Assembly: GCA_964019135.1 (NCBI GenBank)
Contig: OZ025255.1
Span: 25,149,708-25,213,707, forward strand
Length of the DNA: 64,000 nt
Direction: 5' to 3'
Source of the DNA: Arenicola marina
Taxonomy: Eukaryota > Annelida > Polychaeta > Arenicolidae
Each line of letters starts with the position of its first letter. Position 1 is the first letter of the stretch. Positions 36,476 to 49,159 of the stretch are shown one piece after another. Position numbers and translations under genes: made by a program. The notes under the pieces are model-generated. The model had not been told where the DNA came from, searched no databases, and worked only from the letters and a program-made list of their open reading frames with translations.

Positions 36476-39400
36476 CTAGAGCTGTTCTTTGACGGCGCTA
36501 TGGATCCAGTTGGCGGCCGCCTCGCCGTCAGGAACCACGTGGAACAGGTTCCAGATGGCATGCCAGCCTAGGGGGTCCACCTTGAGTTGTACGGGTACGC
36601 CGGCGTTCTGCAGGCGCTGGGCGTACAGAACGGAGTCGTCCCGCAGTAGGTCGTGCTGGCCGACGTATATAACTGCCGGGGGTAAGTCCGACAGATCTTC
36701 AGCCAGGAGAGGGGTGAAGTAAGGGCCCAGCATGGTGTCACTGATCTCATCCCACAGCACACGGTCTTCATTCTCCAGAGTCATCACCGCGTCAGGCCGG
36801 TAGGGGGCGTAGCGTAGTTCTTGCGGAATCAGGTCGTGGTTGAGGTAAGTCTTGGCCATGCGTTGTCTGACTTCAGTGGCCACGTAAGCGTTGCGGAGAA
36901 ACGTATCTTCTATGCTTGAATTGCCAGTGAGAACTAGCGAGCTGACCCACGCCATATCTTCAACTACGAGAAAGGGACCGTTCGGATTTTGTTGGTATGA
37001 AGGCAAGGTGACGTCCAAAATCTGCGTGATAGGGTAAATGAGGACTTGGAGTTTAGGCATCGGGTGAAATCCTATGTCTCTCAGCTTCAAGGCCAGGCTG
37101 GCCACTAGATGTCCTCCCGCACTTTCCCCTGCAACAGTGAAAGAAACCTTCAGCTGTGGAACAGGTCTCTGGTCGCCCGTTGGTGGCGCCAAGTAGGCCT
37201 ACCTTTCACATTAACTGTACAATTACGCCCATCAATGGGTAGCGATGTGAGACTCAAGGAAGCTCGTTCGCTCATGACAGTAACACCAGGTTTATCGAAA
37301 GTGGGGACCAAATGAGGCCCTACCTTGTACAAAGTAAACGTTTGGTAAATGAGAGCAAGGAGGAGCTTGTGGGTGGTGGTGGGAAATCCTTTCTGTCGTT
37401 GCGGCTTTCAAAATGGCTACCGGAGCATCTGGATCTGAACCCAGGTCTCTTTTTTGGGCCCATATTGGCTTTCCTAAATAAGGAAGCCAGATACGGAGTC
37501 GATCCATAAATGCCGAGAACCCAGACATGGAATCTCCCGACAATTATCATAACGTACACGAATGCCTTATGATTTTATAAATACACATTTCCGTTATGAC
37601 ACTCATCTCGCTTCTTCATAAACATGTTTACGGCCTCTGGCCTTCAACTGGCATTTTCGTGAAAATATTTACCAGTACTTTTCACGTCGCTTAAATACCC
37701 AAACAGTCGTTCCTTGGTTAATTTGACAATTACTTATTTTAAATGTGCAGATCGCATTGAATTCATACTGTCTTTATAAACAATAGTGTGCACTCTGCTC
37801 GTGTAAGGATGCAGTCGAACATTGAGTACCTACCCAGTATGGCTATACGCTTCTGATCAACACCAAACTCGCCGCTGTGGGCGATGAAGTAGGTAGTGGC
37901 CTTGACAACGTCCTCCAAAATGTCGTAAAATCCTACCTCTGGGGCTTTGCGATAGCTGTGAAAGAGATTAAATGGTTAGAGGCATTGTCAAACATTTCCG
38001 GTTATTGTCAAACATTCATTCTTCAGTTAATGGTGTGTGGATGTATTTGTCTCTTTGGTAGCATCCTTGTCTGTCTATATGAAGTCATGACACTCTAATA
38101 ACCTACAGAAAGCAACGCACATCCGCGCGCATGTATCTCTACAAAAAAGGCACATCTGCACGCATGTATCTCTACAAACAAGGTACATCTGCACGCATGT
38201 ATCTCTACAAACAAGGCACATCTGCACGCATGTATCTCTACAAACAAGGCACATCTGCACGTATGTATCTCTACAAACAACGCACATCCGCACGCATGTA
38301 TCTCTACAAACAAGGCACATCTGCACGTATGTATCTCTACAAACAACGCACATCTGCACGCATGTATCTCTACAAACAAGGCATATCTGCACGCATGTAT
38401 CTCTACAAACAAGGCACATCTGCACGCATGTATCTCTACAAACAAGGCACATCTGCACGCATGTATCTCTACAAACAACGCACATCTGCACGCATGTATC
38501 TCTACAAACAAGGCACATCTGCACGCATGTATCTCTACAAACAAGGTACATCTGCACGCATGTATCTCTGCAAACAAGGCACATCTGCACGCATGTATCT
38601 CTACAAACAAGGCACATCTGCACGCATGTATCTCTACAAACAAGGTACATCTGCACGCATGTATCTCTACAAACAAGGCACATCTGCACGCATGTATCTC
38701 TACAAACAACGCACATCTGCACGCATGTATCTCTACAAAAAAGGCACATCTGCACGCATGTATCTCTACAAACAAGGCACATCTGCACGTATGTATCTCT
38801 ACAAACAACGCACATCCGCACGCATGTATCTCTACAAAAAAGGCACATCTGCACGCATGTATCTCTACAAACAAGGCACATCTGCACGCATGTATCTCTA
38901 CAAACAAGGCACATCTGCACGCATGTATCTCTACAAACAAGGCACATCTGCACGCATGTATCTCTACAAACAAGGCACATCTGCACGCATGTATCTCTAC
39001 AAACAAGGCATATCTGCACGCATGTATCTCTACAAAAAAGGCACATCTGCACGCATGTATCTCTACAAACAAGGCACATCTGCACGCATGTATCTCTACA
39101 AACAAGGCACATCTGCACGCATGTATCTCTACAAACAAGGCACATCTGCACGCATGTATCTCTACAAACAAGGCACATCTGCACGCATGTATCTCTACAA
39201 ACAAGGTACATCTGCACGCATGTATCTCTACAAACAAGGCACATCTGCACGCATGTATCTCTACAAACAAGGCACATCTGCACGCATGTATCTCTACAAA
39301 CAAGGCACATCTGCACGCATGTATCTCTACAAAAAAGGCACATCTGCACGCATGTATCTCTACAAACAAGGCACATCTGCACGTATGTATCTCTACAAAA

Positions 39401-42400
39401 AAGGCACATCTGCACGCATGTATCTCTACAAACAAGGCACATCTGCACGCATGTATCTCTACAAACAACGCACATCCGCACGCATGTATCTCTACAAAAA
39501 AGGCACATCTGCACGCATGTATCTCTACAAACAAGGCACATCTGCACGTATGTATCTCTACAAAAAAGGCACATCTGCACGCATGTATCTCTACAAACAA
39601 GGCACATCTGCACGTATGTATCTCTACAAAAAAGGCACATCTGCACGCATGTATCTCTACAAACAAGGCACATCTGCACGCATGTATCTCTACAAACAAG
39701 GCACATCTGCACGCATGTATCTCTACAAAAAAGGCACATCTGCACGCATGTATCTCTACAAACAAGGCACATCTGCACGTATGTATCTCTACAAAAAAGG
39801 CACATCTGCACGCATGTATCTCTACAAACAAGGCACATCTGCACGCATGTATCTCTACAAACAACGCACATCCGCACGCATGTATCTCTACAAACAAGGC
39901 ACATCTGCACGTATGTATCTCTACAAACAACGCACATCCGCACGCATGTATCTCTACAAAAAAGGCACATCTGCACGCATGTATCTCTACAAACAAGGCA
40001 CATCTGCACGCATGTATCTCTACAAACAAGGCACATCTGCACGCATGTATCTCTACAAACAAGGCATATCTGCACGCATGTATCTCTACAAACAAGGCAC
40101 ATCTGCACGCATGTATCTCTACAAACAAGGCACATCTGCACGCATGTATCTCTACAAACAAGGCATATCTGCACGCATGTATCTCTACAAACAAGGCACA
40201 TCTGCACGCATGTATCTCTACAAAAAAGGCACATCTGCACGCATGTATCTCTACAAAAAAGGCACATCTGCACGCATGTATCTCTACAAAAAAGGCACAT
40301 CTGCACGCATGTATCTCTACAAACAACGCACATCTGCACGCATGTATCTCTACAAACAACGCACATCTGCACGCATGTATCCCTACAAACAAGGCACATT
40401 CGCACGCATGTATCTTCAAAAATGACATTAATTAAAGTATATACTATTTTACTTTAAGTCAAGCATTCGACAAAACCCAAGATCAATTTCACTGTACTAG
40501 TAAATACTTGGCAGCCTTGCATTGTGAGAGTATCTTTGGAACTGTCCTGTGACAGGAGTAATTAACAAAAGGTACGTAGCGTGGTTATTGTATGTCACAT
40601 GGTAATGTCACATGGAAATTCAACCAAAGAGGCAGCCACTACCCTTTAGCTTAATAAAATCTGTAAACATTATAAAAAGTTCTTAAACAAATCTGTAAAC
40701 CTACATATAGGTATGATGTAAACGTCTTTAGTATCAATCATGCACAGTTCCATAGTGAAGGTAGTATTCAAGTGTCTATGGATCATATAGTAGCTATTGG
40801 TAATAATCTTCAGTGGTCAGTGGCCCGCTGGATTGGCCGTGTGTTTCCATATACTTACTCGACTGCAGCCACAACCGCCCCCACATCACGTGCTACCCGA
40901 CTGCTAAGGTGAGCATGGCTGTCTGTAAAGCATCAACACATGAAATCATCAGGTCATTTTAGGGATATACATATTTATGTCGGGCTAAGTGAGGGGCTGA
41001 CTCGAATAATTGCGGCCTCTTTTGGTCTTTTAGATATAAAACAATAAATGACATACTATATATATATATATATATGAGAAATTATGTTGATAATTTCATT
41101 GGTTGAGGCGGAAGGGGCCCTGCGATTGCCGGCAATTGGTTAGTTGGTTTTATATTCAGGACGCTTTAACCACTTTTGGTCACATCGCGTCAATGTGAGA
41201 AAGAAGGGGGAGTGGAGCCATGTCCCGGGAGGGAACCCCCTACTCTTTGCGACGAAGGACATGGGATCTTTATCCTGCGACCACACATACATGGCCACAG
41301 CGGGCGCGAACCATCGATCCACGTGCCGATCAAGGCGAGCCGATTGCCGCGGAACATGTGTTACGTGTAGACGACACAATGCTGATGGGCTTCACATTAA
41401 TACGTCTCCATTAAATTGTTCACCCGCCCGTCATCCCTATTTTCCCCCACGTTAGATACACTTAACGGTTCACTCTCCTCACTAGCCAATTACCAGTTAC
41501 TATATCAGCCTGTGACAAAATCGACTGTTGCAATGTAGAAACCATTTCAGCCTGTAATGTAAGAATTTATTTTCAAACGGCCATAAACGGCTTCGCTCTC
41601 ATTTGAGCCGTGCTATGTAGTGATACTTAATTGAAAGTAAATGCATCTAAATAGGGCTTAATTTGAATTTAACGGATACATTGACTGAAATATCTTTTGT
41701 GCCTCAATTTTGTTCGCTTTCCTTTTTCTTGCGCCTATGATGATTCTATCGGCTCAGTTTGCCAGCCTTCAGTTGAACTATTCTCTTTTACATATTTTTA
41801 AAGCGAAATCGCATCATTCTTGCAGCCAAGAGATATAATTACAATTACAATAATAACAATAATTTGAAGACTAGTTTTACTGCATGACATTAGCACTGAC
41901 CGAGGTTACACAACACCCAGCCTCCCCCGTGGATCAGCACGACACCTGGCGTCGGATTGGTGGCGCCCTCTGGCGAACTGGCTTGTGGCGGGAAAAACAG
42001 ACGAACCGGAACTCCGTCAAACACAGCGTCTTCCATCTCACATGGGTAAAAAAATAACATGCCAATAGCCATCTCGTTTATAGTAGATACTACATCATTA
42101 TTGCCGCAATGCTAAGATTGTTTCCAATAGGAACGTTTTCGTTTTTTTCGTTGTATTTTTTTGGGGAATATATATATATAACTGCAGGGTGTGGCTGTCG
42201 TCTCCCGTGCCTTATGACCTGGAGGTGGGGGGGGGGGGGGATTACCGCGGATGTTTTTCTTACAACCGTGGGGGTGGCAGTGGGGGTGCTCTCACCTCAG
42301 CAGGTCTTGGTTTTGCGGTGAAAAACAACTTTCTTCCTCAATAAGGGTGATTGGTTGGTTTCTTGTATATTTATTATTCTGTTCATATCGTGCCAATGAG

Positions 42401-43120
42401 AGAAAGAAGGAAAGAGCGGTGCCACGTCCCCAGGGTAACCACCTGAGGGGGATTGAAAAATGACTGACTTCAACAATCCTTGACATCAGCCCCCTAGATC
42501 CGACCCTGATCCGCTCCGGACAGCATATTCACGTTACACCGTTGCACTTGTTGTTAGCAAGTGGCTCAGAAGAATGAAATAGGTTGGAGTGGGCAGACTT
42601 ACCTTGACGCCGTCCGTGACGGGGCCGCTGATTTCATTGCTGATACCACGCATGAGTTCCACCTTGGTTCCCCAGCCCAGCCTCTCCTGTAGGTCTGCCT
42701 ATTAACGCACAGAATTAAAGCGAGCACCATGTCAGGACATCGTGTAAATCCCAGCGAACAAAGAATATCGGATATATAGGCCTACAGTAGCTGTACATGA
42801 GAGAATCGACCGAACTTGCACGATTGACAACAATTGAACTGAACAGACTCTTTTACATTGCAAGTACATTTTTTTTTTTTTTTTTGCGTTTTTTGCGACT
42901 GTTTCTGAAGGAAAGTAAATTATGACGAATGACATCATCAAGATATATACTTACGGCAGTTACTTACGATATATAGCCGACGCACGCGGATTGCAAACAA
43001 TATCAGCTTCACTTTGTAAGGCTGAGTGGCGCCCTCTGGTAGCGGTTCTTGGAGAACCATGCCAGCCAAAATAGCGGCGAATGCCAAAGCGACGGCACCT
43101 ATAACGCCTTTCGCTCCCAT
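36476..43120 (-). CDS. Arylacetamide deacetylase-like ester hydrolase, six exons, 403 residues
   Basis: Minus-strand exons: 43120-42968, 42686-42603, 42036-41901, 40922-40859, 37955-37834 and 37128-36476. Phases agree at every junction and the sum is 1212 bp. Human AADAC is 399 residues. A hydrophobic N-terminal segment at residues 5-23 should anchor the enzyme in the ER membrane. The oxyanion-hole motif HGGGW lies at 115-119, VDYRKAPE at 145-152, the nucleophile elbow GESAGG at 187-192 (Ser189), the catalytic Asp at 346 (HDLLRDD) and His at 376 (GWHAIW). This is the hormone-sensitive-lipase family of alpha/beta hydrolases, which cleave acyl esters and arylacetamides; the exact substrate is unknown. 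A second donor (exon 1 to 42955) with an acceptor giving exon 2 to 42694 also keeps frame and adds seven residues. Intron 4 carries a large satellite and intron 3 a SINE. The gene looks intact. Confidence 0.88.
38120..40425. repeat. 33-bp satellite, about 70 copies, inside intron 4 of the deacetylase gene
   Basis: The unit holds CATGTATCTCTACAAACAAG followed by GCACATCTGCACG. Variants are AAACAACGC, AAAAAAGGC and GCATATCTG. The array fills about 79 percent of the 2.9-kb intron. Because 33 is divisible by three, one plus and two minus frames stay open for about 764-777 codons; these are artefacts. Confidence 0.97.
41145..41395 (-). mobile_element. tRNA-headed SINE, family B, copy 1
   Basis: On the minus strand a B-box-like GGTTCGCGCCC follows CACGTGGATCGAT, then TGGCCATGTATGTGTGGTCG, GGATAAAGATCCCATGTCCT and a tail with AAAGCGTCCTGAATAT. 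The whole order matches 63280-63495 on the plus strand. It lies in intron 3 of the deacetylase gene. A TA microsatellite precedes it at 41055-41075. Confidence 0.75.
42360..42440 (+). repeat. Fragment of SINE family B
   Basis: CATATCGTGCCAATGAGAGA followed by AAGAAGGAAAGAG and GCCACGTCCCCAGGG resembles the 3-prime half of the family B copies. It lies in intron 2 of the deacetylase gene. Confidence 0.45.
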
Positions 43121-43315
43121 TGCTGCAAACTCCTAGGACTTAACTGAAAAGAAGCCCGAAAGCCTTTGTAGAAATCACATGCACAAGTCCAGGCATCCGT
43201 CTCCACAACTCTCCCACCTCTGCTGGCGTTAAAGAGAAACGGATGCTCACTCCAATGGCAATGACAAGGAATTTCCTTTGAGTTCTTACTGCATTAGTAA
43301 ATTCACCCAATGCCT

Positions 43316-43643
43316 TTGGGTCAATGACTGACGCGAGGACAAGCTAGTGCTTCCACCTGGTGGGTTATTCTGTGTTTATACGAGGAGCCTAGCTAATTAG
43401 AGTGGGTCGGTGACAGACGCGAGGTGAAGTTAGTGGCTCCACCTGGTGAGCTATTCCGTGTTTATACGAGGAGCCTAGCTTACAGTGGGTCAGTGACTGA
43501 AGAGAGGACAAGCTAGTGCCTCCATCTGGTGAGCTATTCCGTGTTTATACGAGGAACCTAGCTTACAGTGGGTCAGTGACTGAAGAGAGGACAAGCTAGT
43601 GCCTCCATCTGGTGAGCTATTCCGTGTTTATACGAGGAACCTT
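43316..43643. repeat. Tandem repeat of about 83-90 bp, four copies (fifth at 44087-44157)
   Basis: Each unit holds GGGTCAGTGACTGA, GACAAGCTAGTGCCTCCATC and GTGAGCTATTCCGTGTTTAT. The last two copies before 43643 are almost identical. A fifth unit continues at 44087 after an inserted element. The array lies a few hundred bases upstream of the deacetylase start codon. Confidence 0.9.
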
Positions 43644-43646
43644 ACG

Positions 43647-44086
43647 GGGTGAGTTCGGGTATGCGAGAGTACTCCGCGGAGTGCATAACCGGACACGGAG
43701 ATTGTGGTCCGATAGGGCGGTCACGTGGTACATTTTACTCCCAGACCTTACTCCCTAACCAGAGGAGGATCACGAGGATTTCCAACATGGCGTCCAGACC
43801 CAACAATACATTTAATACATATATAGTAGTATTGCGACCTGCAAAAAATCTGTAAATAATATTATAACAACGAGAATAAGATAATGAACACAATACGTAT
43901 CCGTTGATTTATTTTATGGCGCTATTTAACGATCTTCATAATTTGTGCAGTCCAGCAAGTGCAACATTCACGCGAACCGCGGATTTTGCGTTCGGTTAAT
44001 ATTGATCCGCCTATTAGCGGAAAGATTGAGTCCGCATGCTCCAAATATCCGTGCCGATTACTGCGATCGCATATCTGAACTCACCC
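43647..44086. mobile_element. 440-bp inverted-repeat element (MITE) inserted in the 83-bp array
   Basis: The left end GGGTGAGTTCGGGTATGCGA and the right end, reverse complemented GGGTGAGTTCAGATATGCGA, agree at 18 of 20 positions. Looser similarity continues inward. The element separates two units of the 83-bp repeat: TTAC on the left and AGTGGGTC on the right are adjacent in intact units. No transposase is coded. No obvious target duplication is left, so the superfamily is not assigned. Confidence 0.75.
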
Positions 44087-44157
44087 AGTGGGTCAGTGAC
44101 TGACGCGATTACAAGCTAGTGCCTCCATCTGGTGAGCTATTCCGTGTTTATACGCGA

Positions 44158-44560
44158 GGACTTGACAGCTGGGCTCTGGTGCAAACTTTCCTACATGCGG
44201 TGTGCTCAGAGAGGTGATTGTAGGTTAAGATAAGCTTGAACGCTATATATATCCTGCGTCCCGAATAACATACAATAATCGATACGAATACGATAATCCC
44301 AGTGCATAATATGTAATATGTACACGAACCTCAGTATACTTATCGGTTTGCTCCAGTATATATATGTCCCCACGTACGTCCGTCCACACGGAATCAATGC
44401 TTACCCGACTCGTAAGTGGCGAATGGTTTAGCCCCGCGGGCTCAGCCCGGCCAAGGGTTTGCGGTCCAATATTCACAGGTAGGTAACCAGGCCGCTTGAG
44501 AGCAGTTTTAGGTCGAGCGAAGTGGGACGTCAAGGCGCAATTAAGCTGGCAGCCTAGCTA
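44158..44560. other. Unique sequence, nothing identified
   Basis: No exon or repeat is convincing. A block at 44400-44540 is GC-richer but has no recognisable domain. Confidence 0.4.
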
Positions 44561-44561
44561 C

Positions 44562-45010
44562 CAGTGTCATTAAGAGAAGGCTCCTTTGTAGAGCATGTAC
44601 AGTGTGGAGGTTGTTACGTTGCAAAATGTCCGCCCGTTGCAAAATGTCCGCCAGGCAAATATCGTTGCATTATGTCCGCCCGTTGCAAAATGTCCGCCAG
44701 GCAAATATCGTTGCATTATGTCCGCCCAAAACTCAATTCGTCGTTGCAAAATGTCCGCCCGGAAAAAATCGTTGCATTATGTCCGCCCAAAACTCAATTC
44801 GTCGTTGCAAAATGTCCGCCCGGAAAATATCGTTGCATTATGTCCGCCCAAAACTCAATTCGTCGTTGCAAAATGTCCGCCCGGAAAATATCGTTGCATT
44901 ATGTCCGCCCAAAACTCAATTCGTCGTTGCAAAATGTCCGCCTGGCAAATATCGTTGCATTATGTCCGCCAAAAACTCAATTCGTCGTTGCCAAATGTCC
45001 GCCCGTATGT
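44562..45010 (+). repeat. 61-bp satellite with flank shared with 57.7-58.1 kb
   Basis: The unit is two related halves: GTTGCAAAATGTCCGCCC and GTTGCATTATGTCCGCCC, separated by GGAAAATATC or AAAACTCAATTCGTC. About six units are present. The array is preceded by CAGTGTCATTAAGAGAAGGC and CTCCTTTGTAGAGCATGTAC, also found at 58071-58118. The start GTTACGTTGCAAAATGTCCG is the same in both arrays, although the 57.7 kb array is inverted relative to this one. Confidence 0.9.
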
Positions 45011-45351
45011 CGGTTGGTTCCGTTTTTTCAAAACGAAAATGTAAGATTTTAAAGTCTAATCTCGGTGTGTTCTATTAGCTAAATTTCATATGTCGGTCTG
45101 AGTTGTTATGACGGAAAATTTACGATGTTTCCGACATATCTCAATTTGTCTGTTTGTCTACAGGTGTGTGTGTGTGTGTGCGTCTGCGTGTCACCGACAT
45201 GGCTCGGTCAAGTTCATTAGCGGGGTATGTAGGTCAAAGCTCAAGGTCACAATATTTTTATTCTGTCCTTAATCATTGGCAGATGGGGCCAGTAATTCTG
45301 AGAAAAGGTTACTGTGGGCACTGCTCAAACCTGCTTGTGTGAGTGAGTGGG

Positions 45352-46465
45352 TTGTGTCGATCTGGGCATGTGTCTCCGGGATAGGAACGGTCAATCTGGA
45401 TACAAGGGGTCAAATCTGGATCTGAGGGGTCACATCTGGGTCTGAGGGTCAAATCTCGATATAAAGAGTCAATCTGGATCTGAACGGTCAATCTGGATCT
45501 GAGGGGTCAATCGGGATTTGATGGTTCAATCTGGATTTAAGAGGTCAAATCTGGATCTGAAAGGTCAATCCGGATCTGAGGGGTCAATCGGGATTTGATG
45601 GTTCAATCTGGATTTAAGAGGTCAAATCTGGATCCGAAGGGTCAATTTGAATCTGAGGGGGTATAAAATGGACCTAAGAGGTCAAAGCTGGATCTAAAAA
45701 GTCAATTTGGATCTGAGGGGTATAATATGGACCTAAGAGATCAAATCTGGATCTAAAGGGTCAATCTGGATATGTGGGGTCAATCCTGGATCTGAGGGGT
45801 CAAATCTGGATTTCAGAGGTCACATCTGGATCTGGGGCGTCAAATCTGGACCTTAGGGGTCAATCTCGATCTGAGAGGTCAATCTAGATCTGATAGGTCA
45901 ATCTGGATCTGAAGGGTCACATCTGGATCTGAAGGGTCAAAATCTGGACTTAAGAGGTCACATCTATATCTGAAGGGTCAACTCTGGATCTGAGATGTCA
46001 AATCTGGATCTGCGGGTTCAATCTGGATCTGAAGGGTCAAATCTGGATCTGAGAGTTCAAATCTGGATCTGCGGGTTCAATCTGGATCTGAAGGGTCAAA
46101 TCTGGATCTGAGAGGTCAAATCTGGATCTGAGGGTCAAATCTGGATCTGAGGGGTCAATCTAGATCTGATGGTTCAATCTGGATTTAAGAGGTCAAATCC
46201 GGATCAGAAGGGTCAATTTGGATCTAAGGGGTAAAATATGGATCTAAGAGGTCAAATCCGGGTCTGAGGGCACAAATATGGATAAAAAGGGTCAATCCAA
46301 ATCGAATTGTGAAGAATCCGCTCTGGATCTAAGGTGTAAATCGGGCTTCCATGAATCAGTTCGGATCCTGGGGATCCAATTGGGATCCTAGAGGTCTATT
46401 GGAGATGATCATGGTCAAATACTGATACGATGGATTAAATCAGGATCTTACAGGTCAATACGGCG
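45352..46465 (+). repeat. Degenerate 20-21-bp repeat, GGATCTGAGGGGTCAATCT type, about 50 copies
   Basis: GGTCAAATCTGGATCTGA with one to four changes recurs for over 1.1 kb. Unit length wobbles between about 19 and 22 bp. The array is dense in GATC. Divergence between neighbours is high, so it is old or under weak homogenisation. Confidence 0.9.
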
Positions 46466-46985
46466 TGGTTGACTCCTATATGCTTCCGGTTACGTCATCA
46501 TGGTAGTTATGGTAAGCCGTTCGCCGAAAAGCGATTCCACGTTGTGACATGCGTCCATTTGTTCTTCCCGATGCATGGACCGCGATAAATATGGCCCTTC
46601 ATCCAATCAAGGTGTCACAATACATGAATTACCTTTCCAATTGTATTGCCCTGTCACTATCAAAAGGCTTGTAACATGATTATAGGCTTAATTCCACGGC
46701 ATATGTTGCCTTCCTTGTGGATTATCTTAATCTACAACGTGCGCATTGCACATTTTCAAGGAGATATTTGTCAAGAATAAGAATTTCTTACGTTTATTAC
46801 GAGCCTTGCTAAGCGTTGTCTCCATTTGACATGCCGAAATGGAAAGAGAAAACCCCCTGTCTAGCACTCGTAAGACCACATGGACCTCGTGGGAACCTAT
46901 AATACCATGAAATGCAAAATGTAAATGGGACTATAGAGGTTGCTCAAAAAACCAAAAACGTGTGCCTTTTTTGTGATTTCGGGAT
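46466..46985. other. Unique sequence, nothing identified
   Basis: No exon or repeat is convincing in this interval. Confidence 0.4.
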
Positions 46986-46989
46986 CCAG

Positions 46990-47175
46990 TTTGATCCGAC
47001 AGATCCAGATTTGACACCACATATCCGGAGTTTGAATCATTTATTCCTGGTTTGAATAACTTATTCCTGGTTTAAATAATTAATTCCCAGTTTTAATAAT
47101 TTATTTAGGTTTAAATCATTTATTACAGTTAAAAGCATCTACTCCAGGTTTGAATATTTAACTCCTGGTTGACAA
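46990..47175 (+). repeat. AT-rich 22-bp degenerate repeat, about eight copies
   Basis: Unit of the form TTTATTCCTGGTTTGAATAA with substitutions. It follows a short stretch resembling the GATCC repeats of 45.35-46.46 kb. Confidence 0.7.
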
Positions 47176-47199
47176 GCGGAAAAAAAACAATCTGAAGGA

Positions 47200-47979
47200 C
47201 CCTAACAAGCTTTCGTATCAACGTCAACGTGAACAGGAATTTTCAACGCAACCCAAATATATAATCGCAGAAAGCCCATTCTATTACATTTCGTGTGTGT
47301 AGGAAGATACGTAGATTGGATGAGGGCACACGTGGGATCCCCGGGGGGGACCCAATGGCGGTTTAGGGTAATGTAATTCGATGATAAAACGGGTGCCCCG
47401 TTTGTCTCCGAGTCGCCCTTCCCCCACCCGTCTTCCATTTACTTGGAATGTAGACAATTGGGAGGAGTGGAGGAGTGGAGTGCAAAGGAAACATCTATGC
47501 GGGTCGCCGCATGCTTTCGACTAAGGGGTAATCGAGCAATGAACTAGGCCCACATTCCAAGCATAAAGCGTATGCAAAAGTCAGATTTAGTAAAACATGC
47601 CATCTGTAAACTATGACAATGTATCGTGATATCTCGACCCCGACACTAAGTCTTGGGCATGTTTCAACCATTATTCATGGCATCGAGGGGCTTCTTGGCC
47701 CGGTCCGGCCATCGTGTGATTGCCTACAAAGCAATATATGATTGTCTATGTCGATTGTTTGGGTAGGTGCCCTAGGCAGCATAACAGAGTCAATAAGTAT
47801 TGGTGAATCGATAAATTGACGATGGCCTATTTTGATCGAGCCGGCTGAATAGATCGATCCATACACTAAGCGAGGCTTACACGTGGTGATATTCGTGAGC
47901 ATGAAATGGATAATCTTTGCTAACGGTAGGCACAATTGGAAAGTATTTACTTCAGATACTGACAAGAAAAGTAACATGC
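47200..47979. other. Unique sequence, nothing identified
   Basis: Frames at 47202-47438 and 47675-48058 on the minus strand have no domain. The second runs into the inverted-repeat element at 47980 and is probably chance. Confidence 0.4.
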
Positions 47980-48252
47980 TGCAGGGGCGGATCCAGGAAT
48001 TTGAAAAAAAGGGGTGGGGGGAAGATCCATTGGAACTTGCGACCGGGGGTTCCACCATTTTTTGGACGACGGTGGCACGAACGTGCGACCGGGGAAGGAG
48101 GGGGCTCCACGCCGCCTCAGATTATTCCTCAAAAGGGTGGGTGGGGGGGCGGGGGGATCCACGCCTCAGACGGCCTAACTTTGGCATTGAAAAACGGCGT
48201 TCTTCATCAAACCGGGTGCGGTCAGGACCCCCTGCTTGGATCCGCCCTTGCA
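47980..48252. mobile_element. hAT-like MITE with TGCA-x-GGGCGGATCCA ends
   Basis: Left end TGCAGGGGCGGATCCAGG; right end, reverse complemented, TGCAAGGGCGGATCCAAG. The ends resemble those at 63590-63856 (CAGTGGCGGATCCAGG type), a terminal sequence style common in animal hAT elements. It is 273 bp with no transposase. Gly/Arg-rich frames inside come from GC-rich runs. Confidence 0.65.
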
Positions 48253-49140
48253 CTGGTTTGTTTGTTGGACTTGTTCGTCGGACATAGAGCACGTTGAAAA
48301 GGCTTATAAATGCCATGCTCCGGCGTCGGTCAATACTTCGGATCGGTCAATCACGTAAAACCGACTGTTGCCTCAATCCCCAACCACACTGGTCCACAAG
48401 TTCCTTTAATTTGTGGTATTTTTAAAAAGGTATGTGTTGATGAATATTCGCCGGGAAAAGTTATGCACATTTATAAGTGGTGTCCCATACGATGCCGATT
48501 TATTGGCTGTAATAAATCCATTATTTTGGAAGGCCAGTTGAAGTCATTATTGTTCAGCTTAAGAAGTTTTCTTTTTGAGCCTGTTGGGTTTCAAACGGGC
48601 GGATTGCACTCAAACAAATTATCGCGTCAATTTAGGGCAAGAGGGCTAAAGTGCTAAATTGGAGCAATGCCGCCATTGACGGTCCCTCACGCTCTCTCGT
48701 TGGTTGTGTTTGCAAGGTTTAATCAAAAATACTCATATCGCGACAAATGGTGAAAGAAGTGGAGAGCATATCCATGTCTGCCGGGTAACTCCTATCTATT
48801 CGACTAGTTCATGGTCTTATGTTTTGCAACCACAAAGTGATATCTATGCTGAGGAGCGACGAATTAACACTATCCGCGGAAGGAACTGTTATTTTTATGT
48901 TGCCACCGCAAAACATAACTTCTTTTCCCAAAACCAAGTGCTTCTTATCCAATTCATGAACATTTAAAAGAACATTAAACCCATTTGTACACTGCACGTC
49001 GTATATCCATTATAAAAAAAAAACACGCACCTCATAAAATACTTTAATACATGTATGGTATAGTCGAGCGTTTCATATAAACACGATTAACGGGATAACA
49101 AATCGAGACTAGCAACAACGGTTCAGATTATCAATACAGG
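48253..49140. other. Unique sequence, no gene identified
   Basis: A plus frame at 48310-48657 and frames at 48704-48997 on both strands lack recognisable domains and splice-flanked structure. Confidence 0.4.
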
Positions 49141-49159
49141 CATAAACAAAACTGAATAT

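Noticed and set aside
38075-40428. Three overlapping frames of 764-777 codons on both strands
   Set aside because: All lie in the 33-bp satellite. A unit divisible by three with no stop keeps frames open. Residue content is a fixed 11-residue repeat in each frame.
44595-45052. Three plus-strand frames of about 150-160 codons with AKCPP repeats
   Set aside because: They are translations of the 61-bp satellite in different frames.
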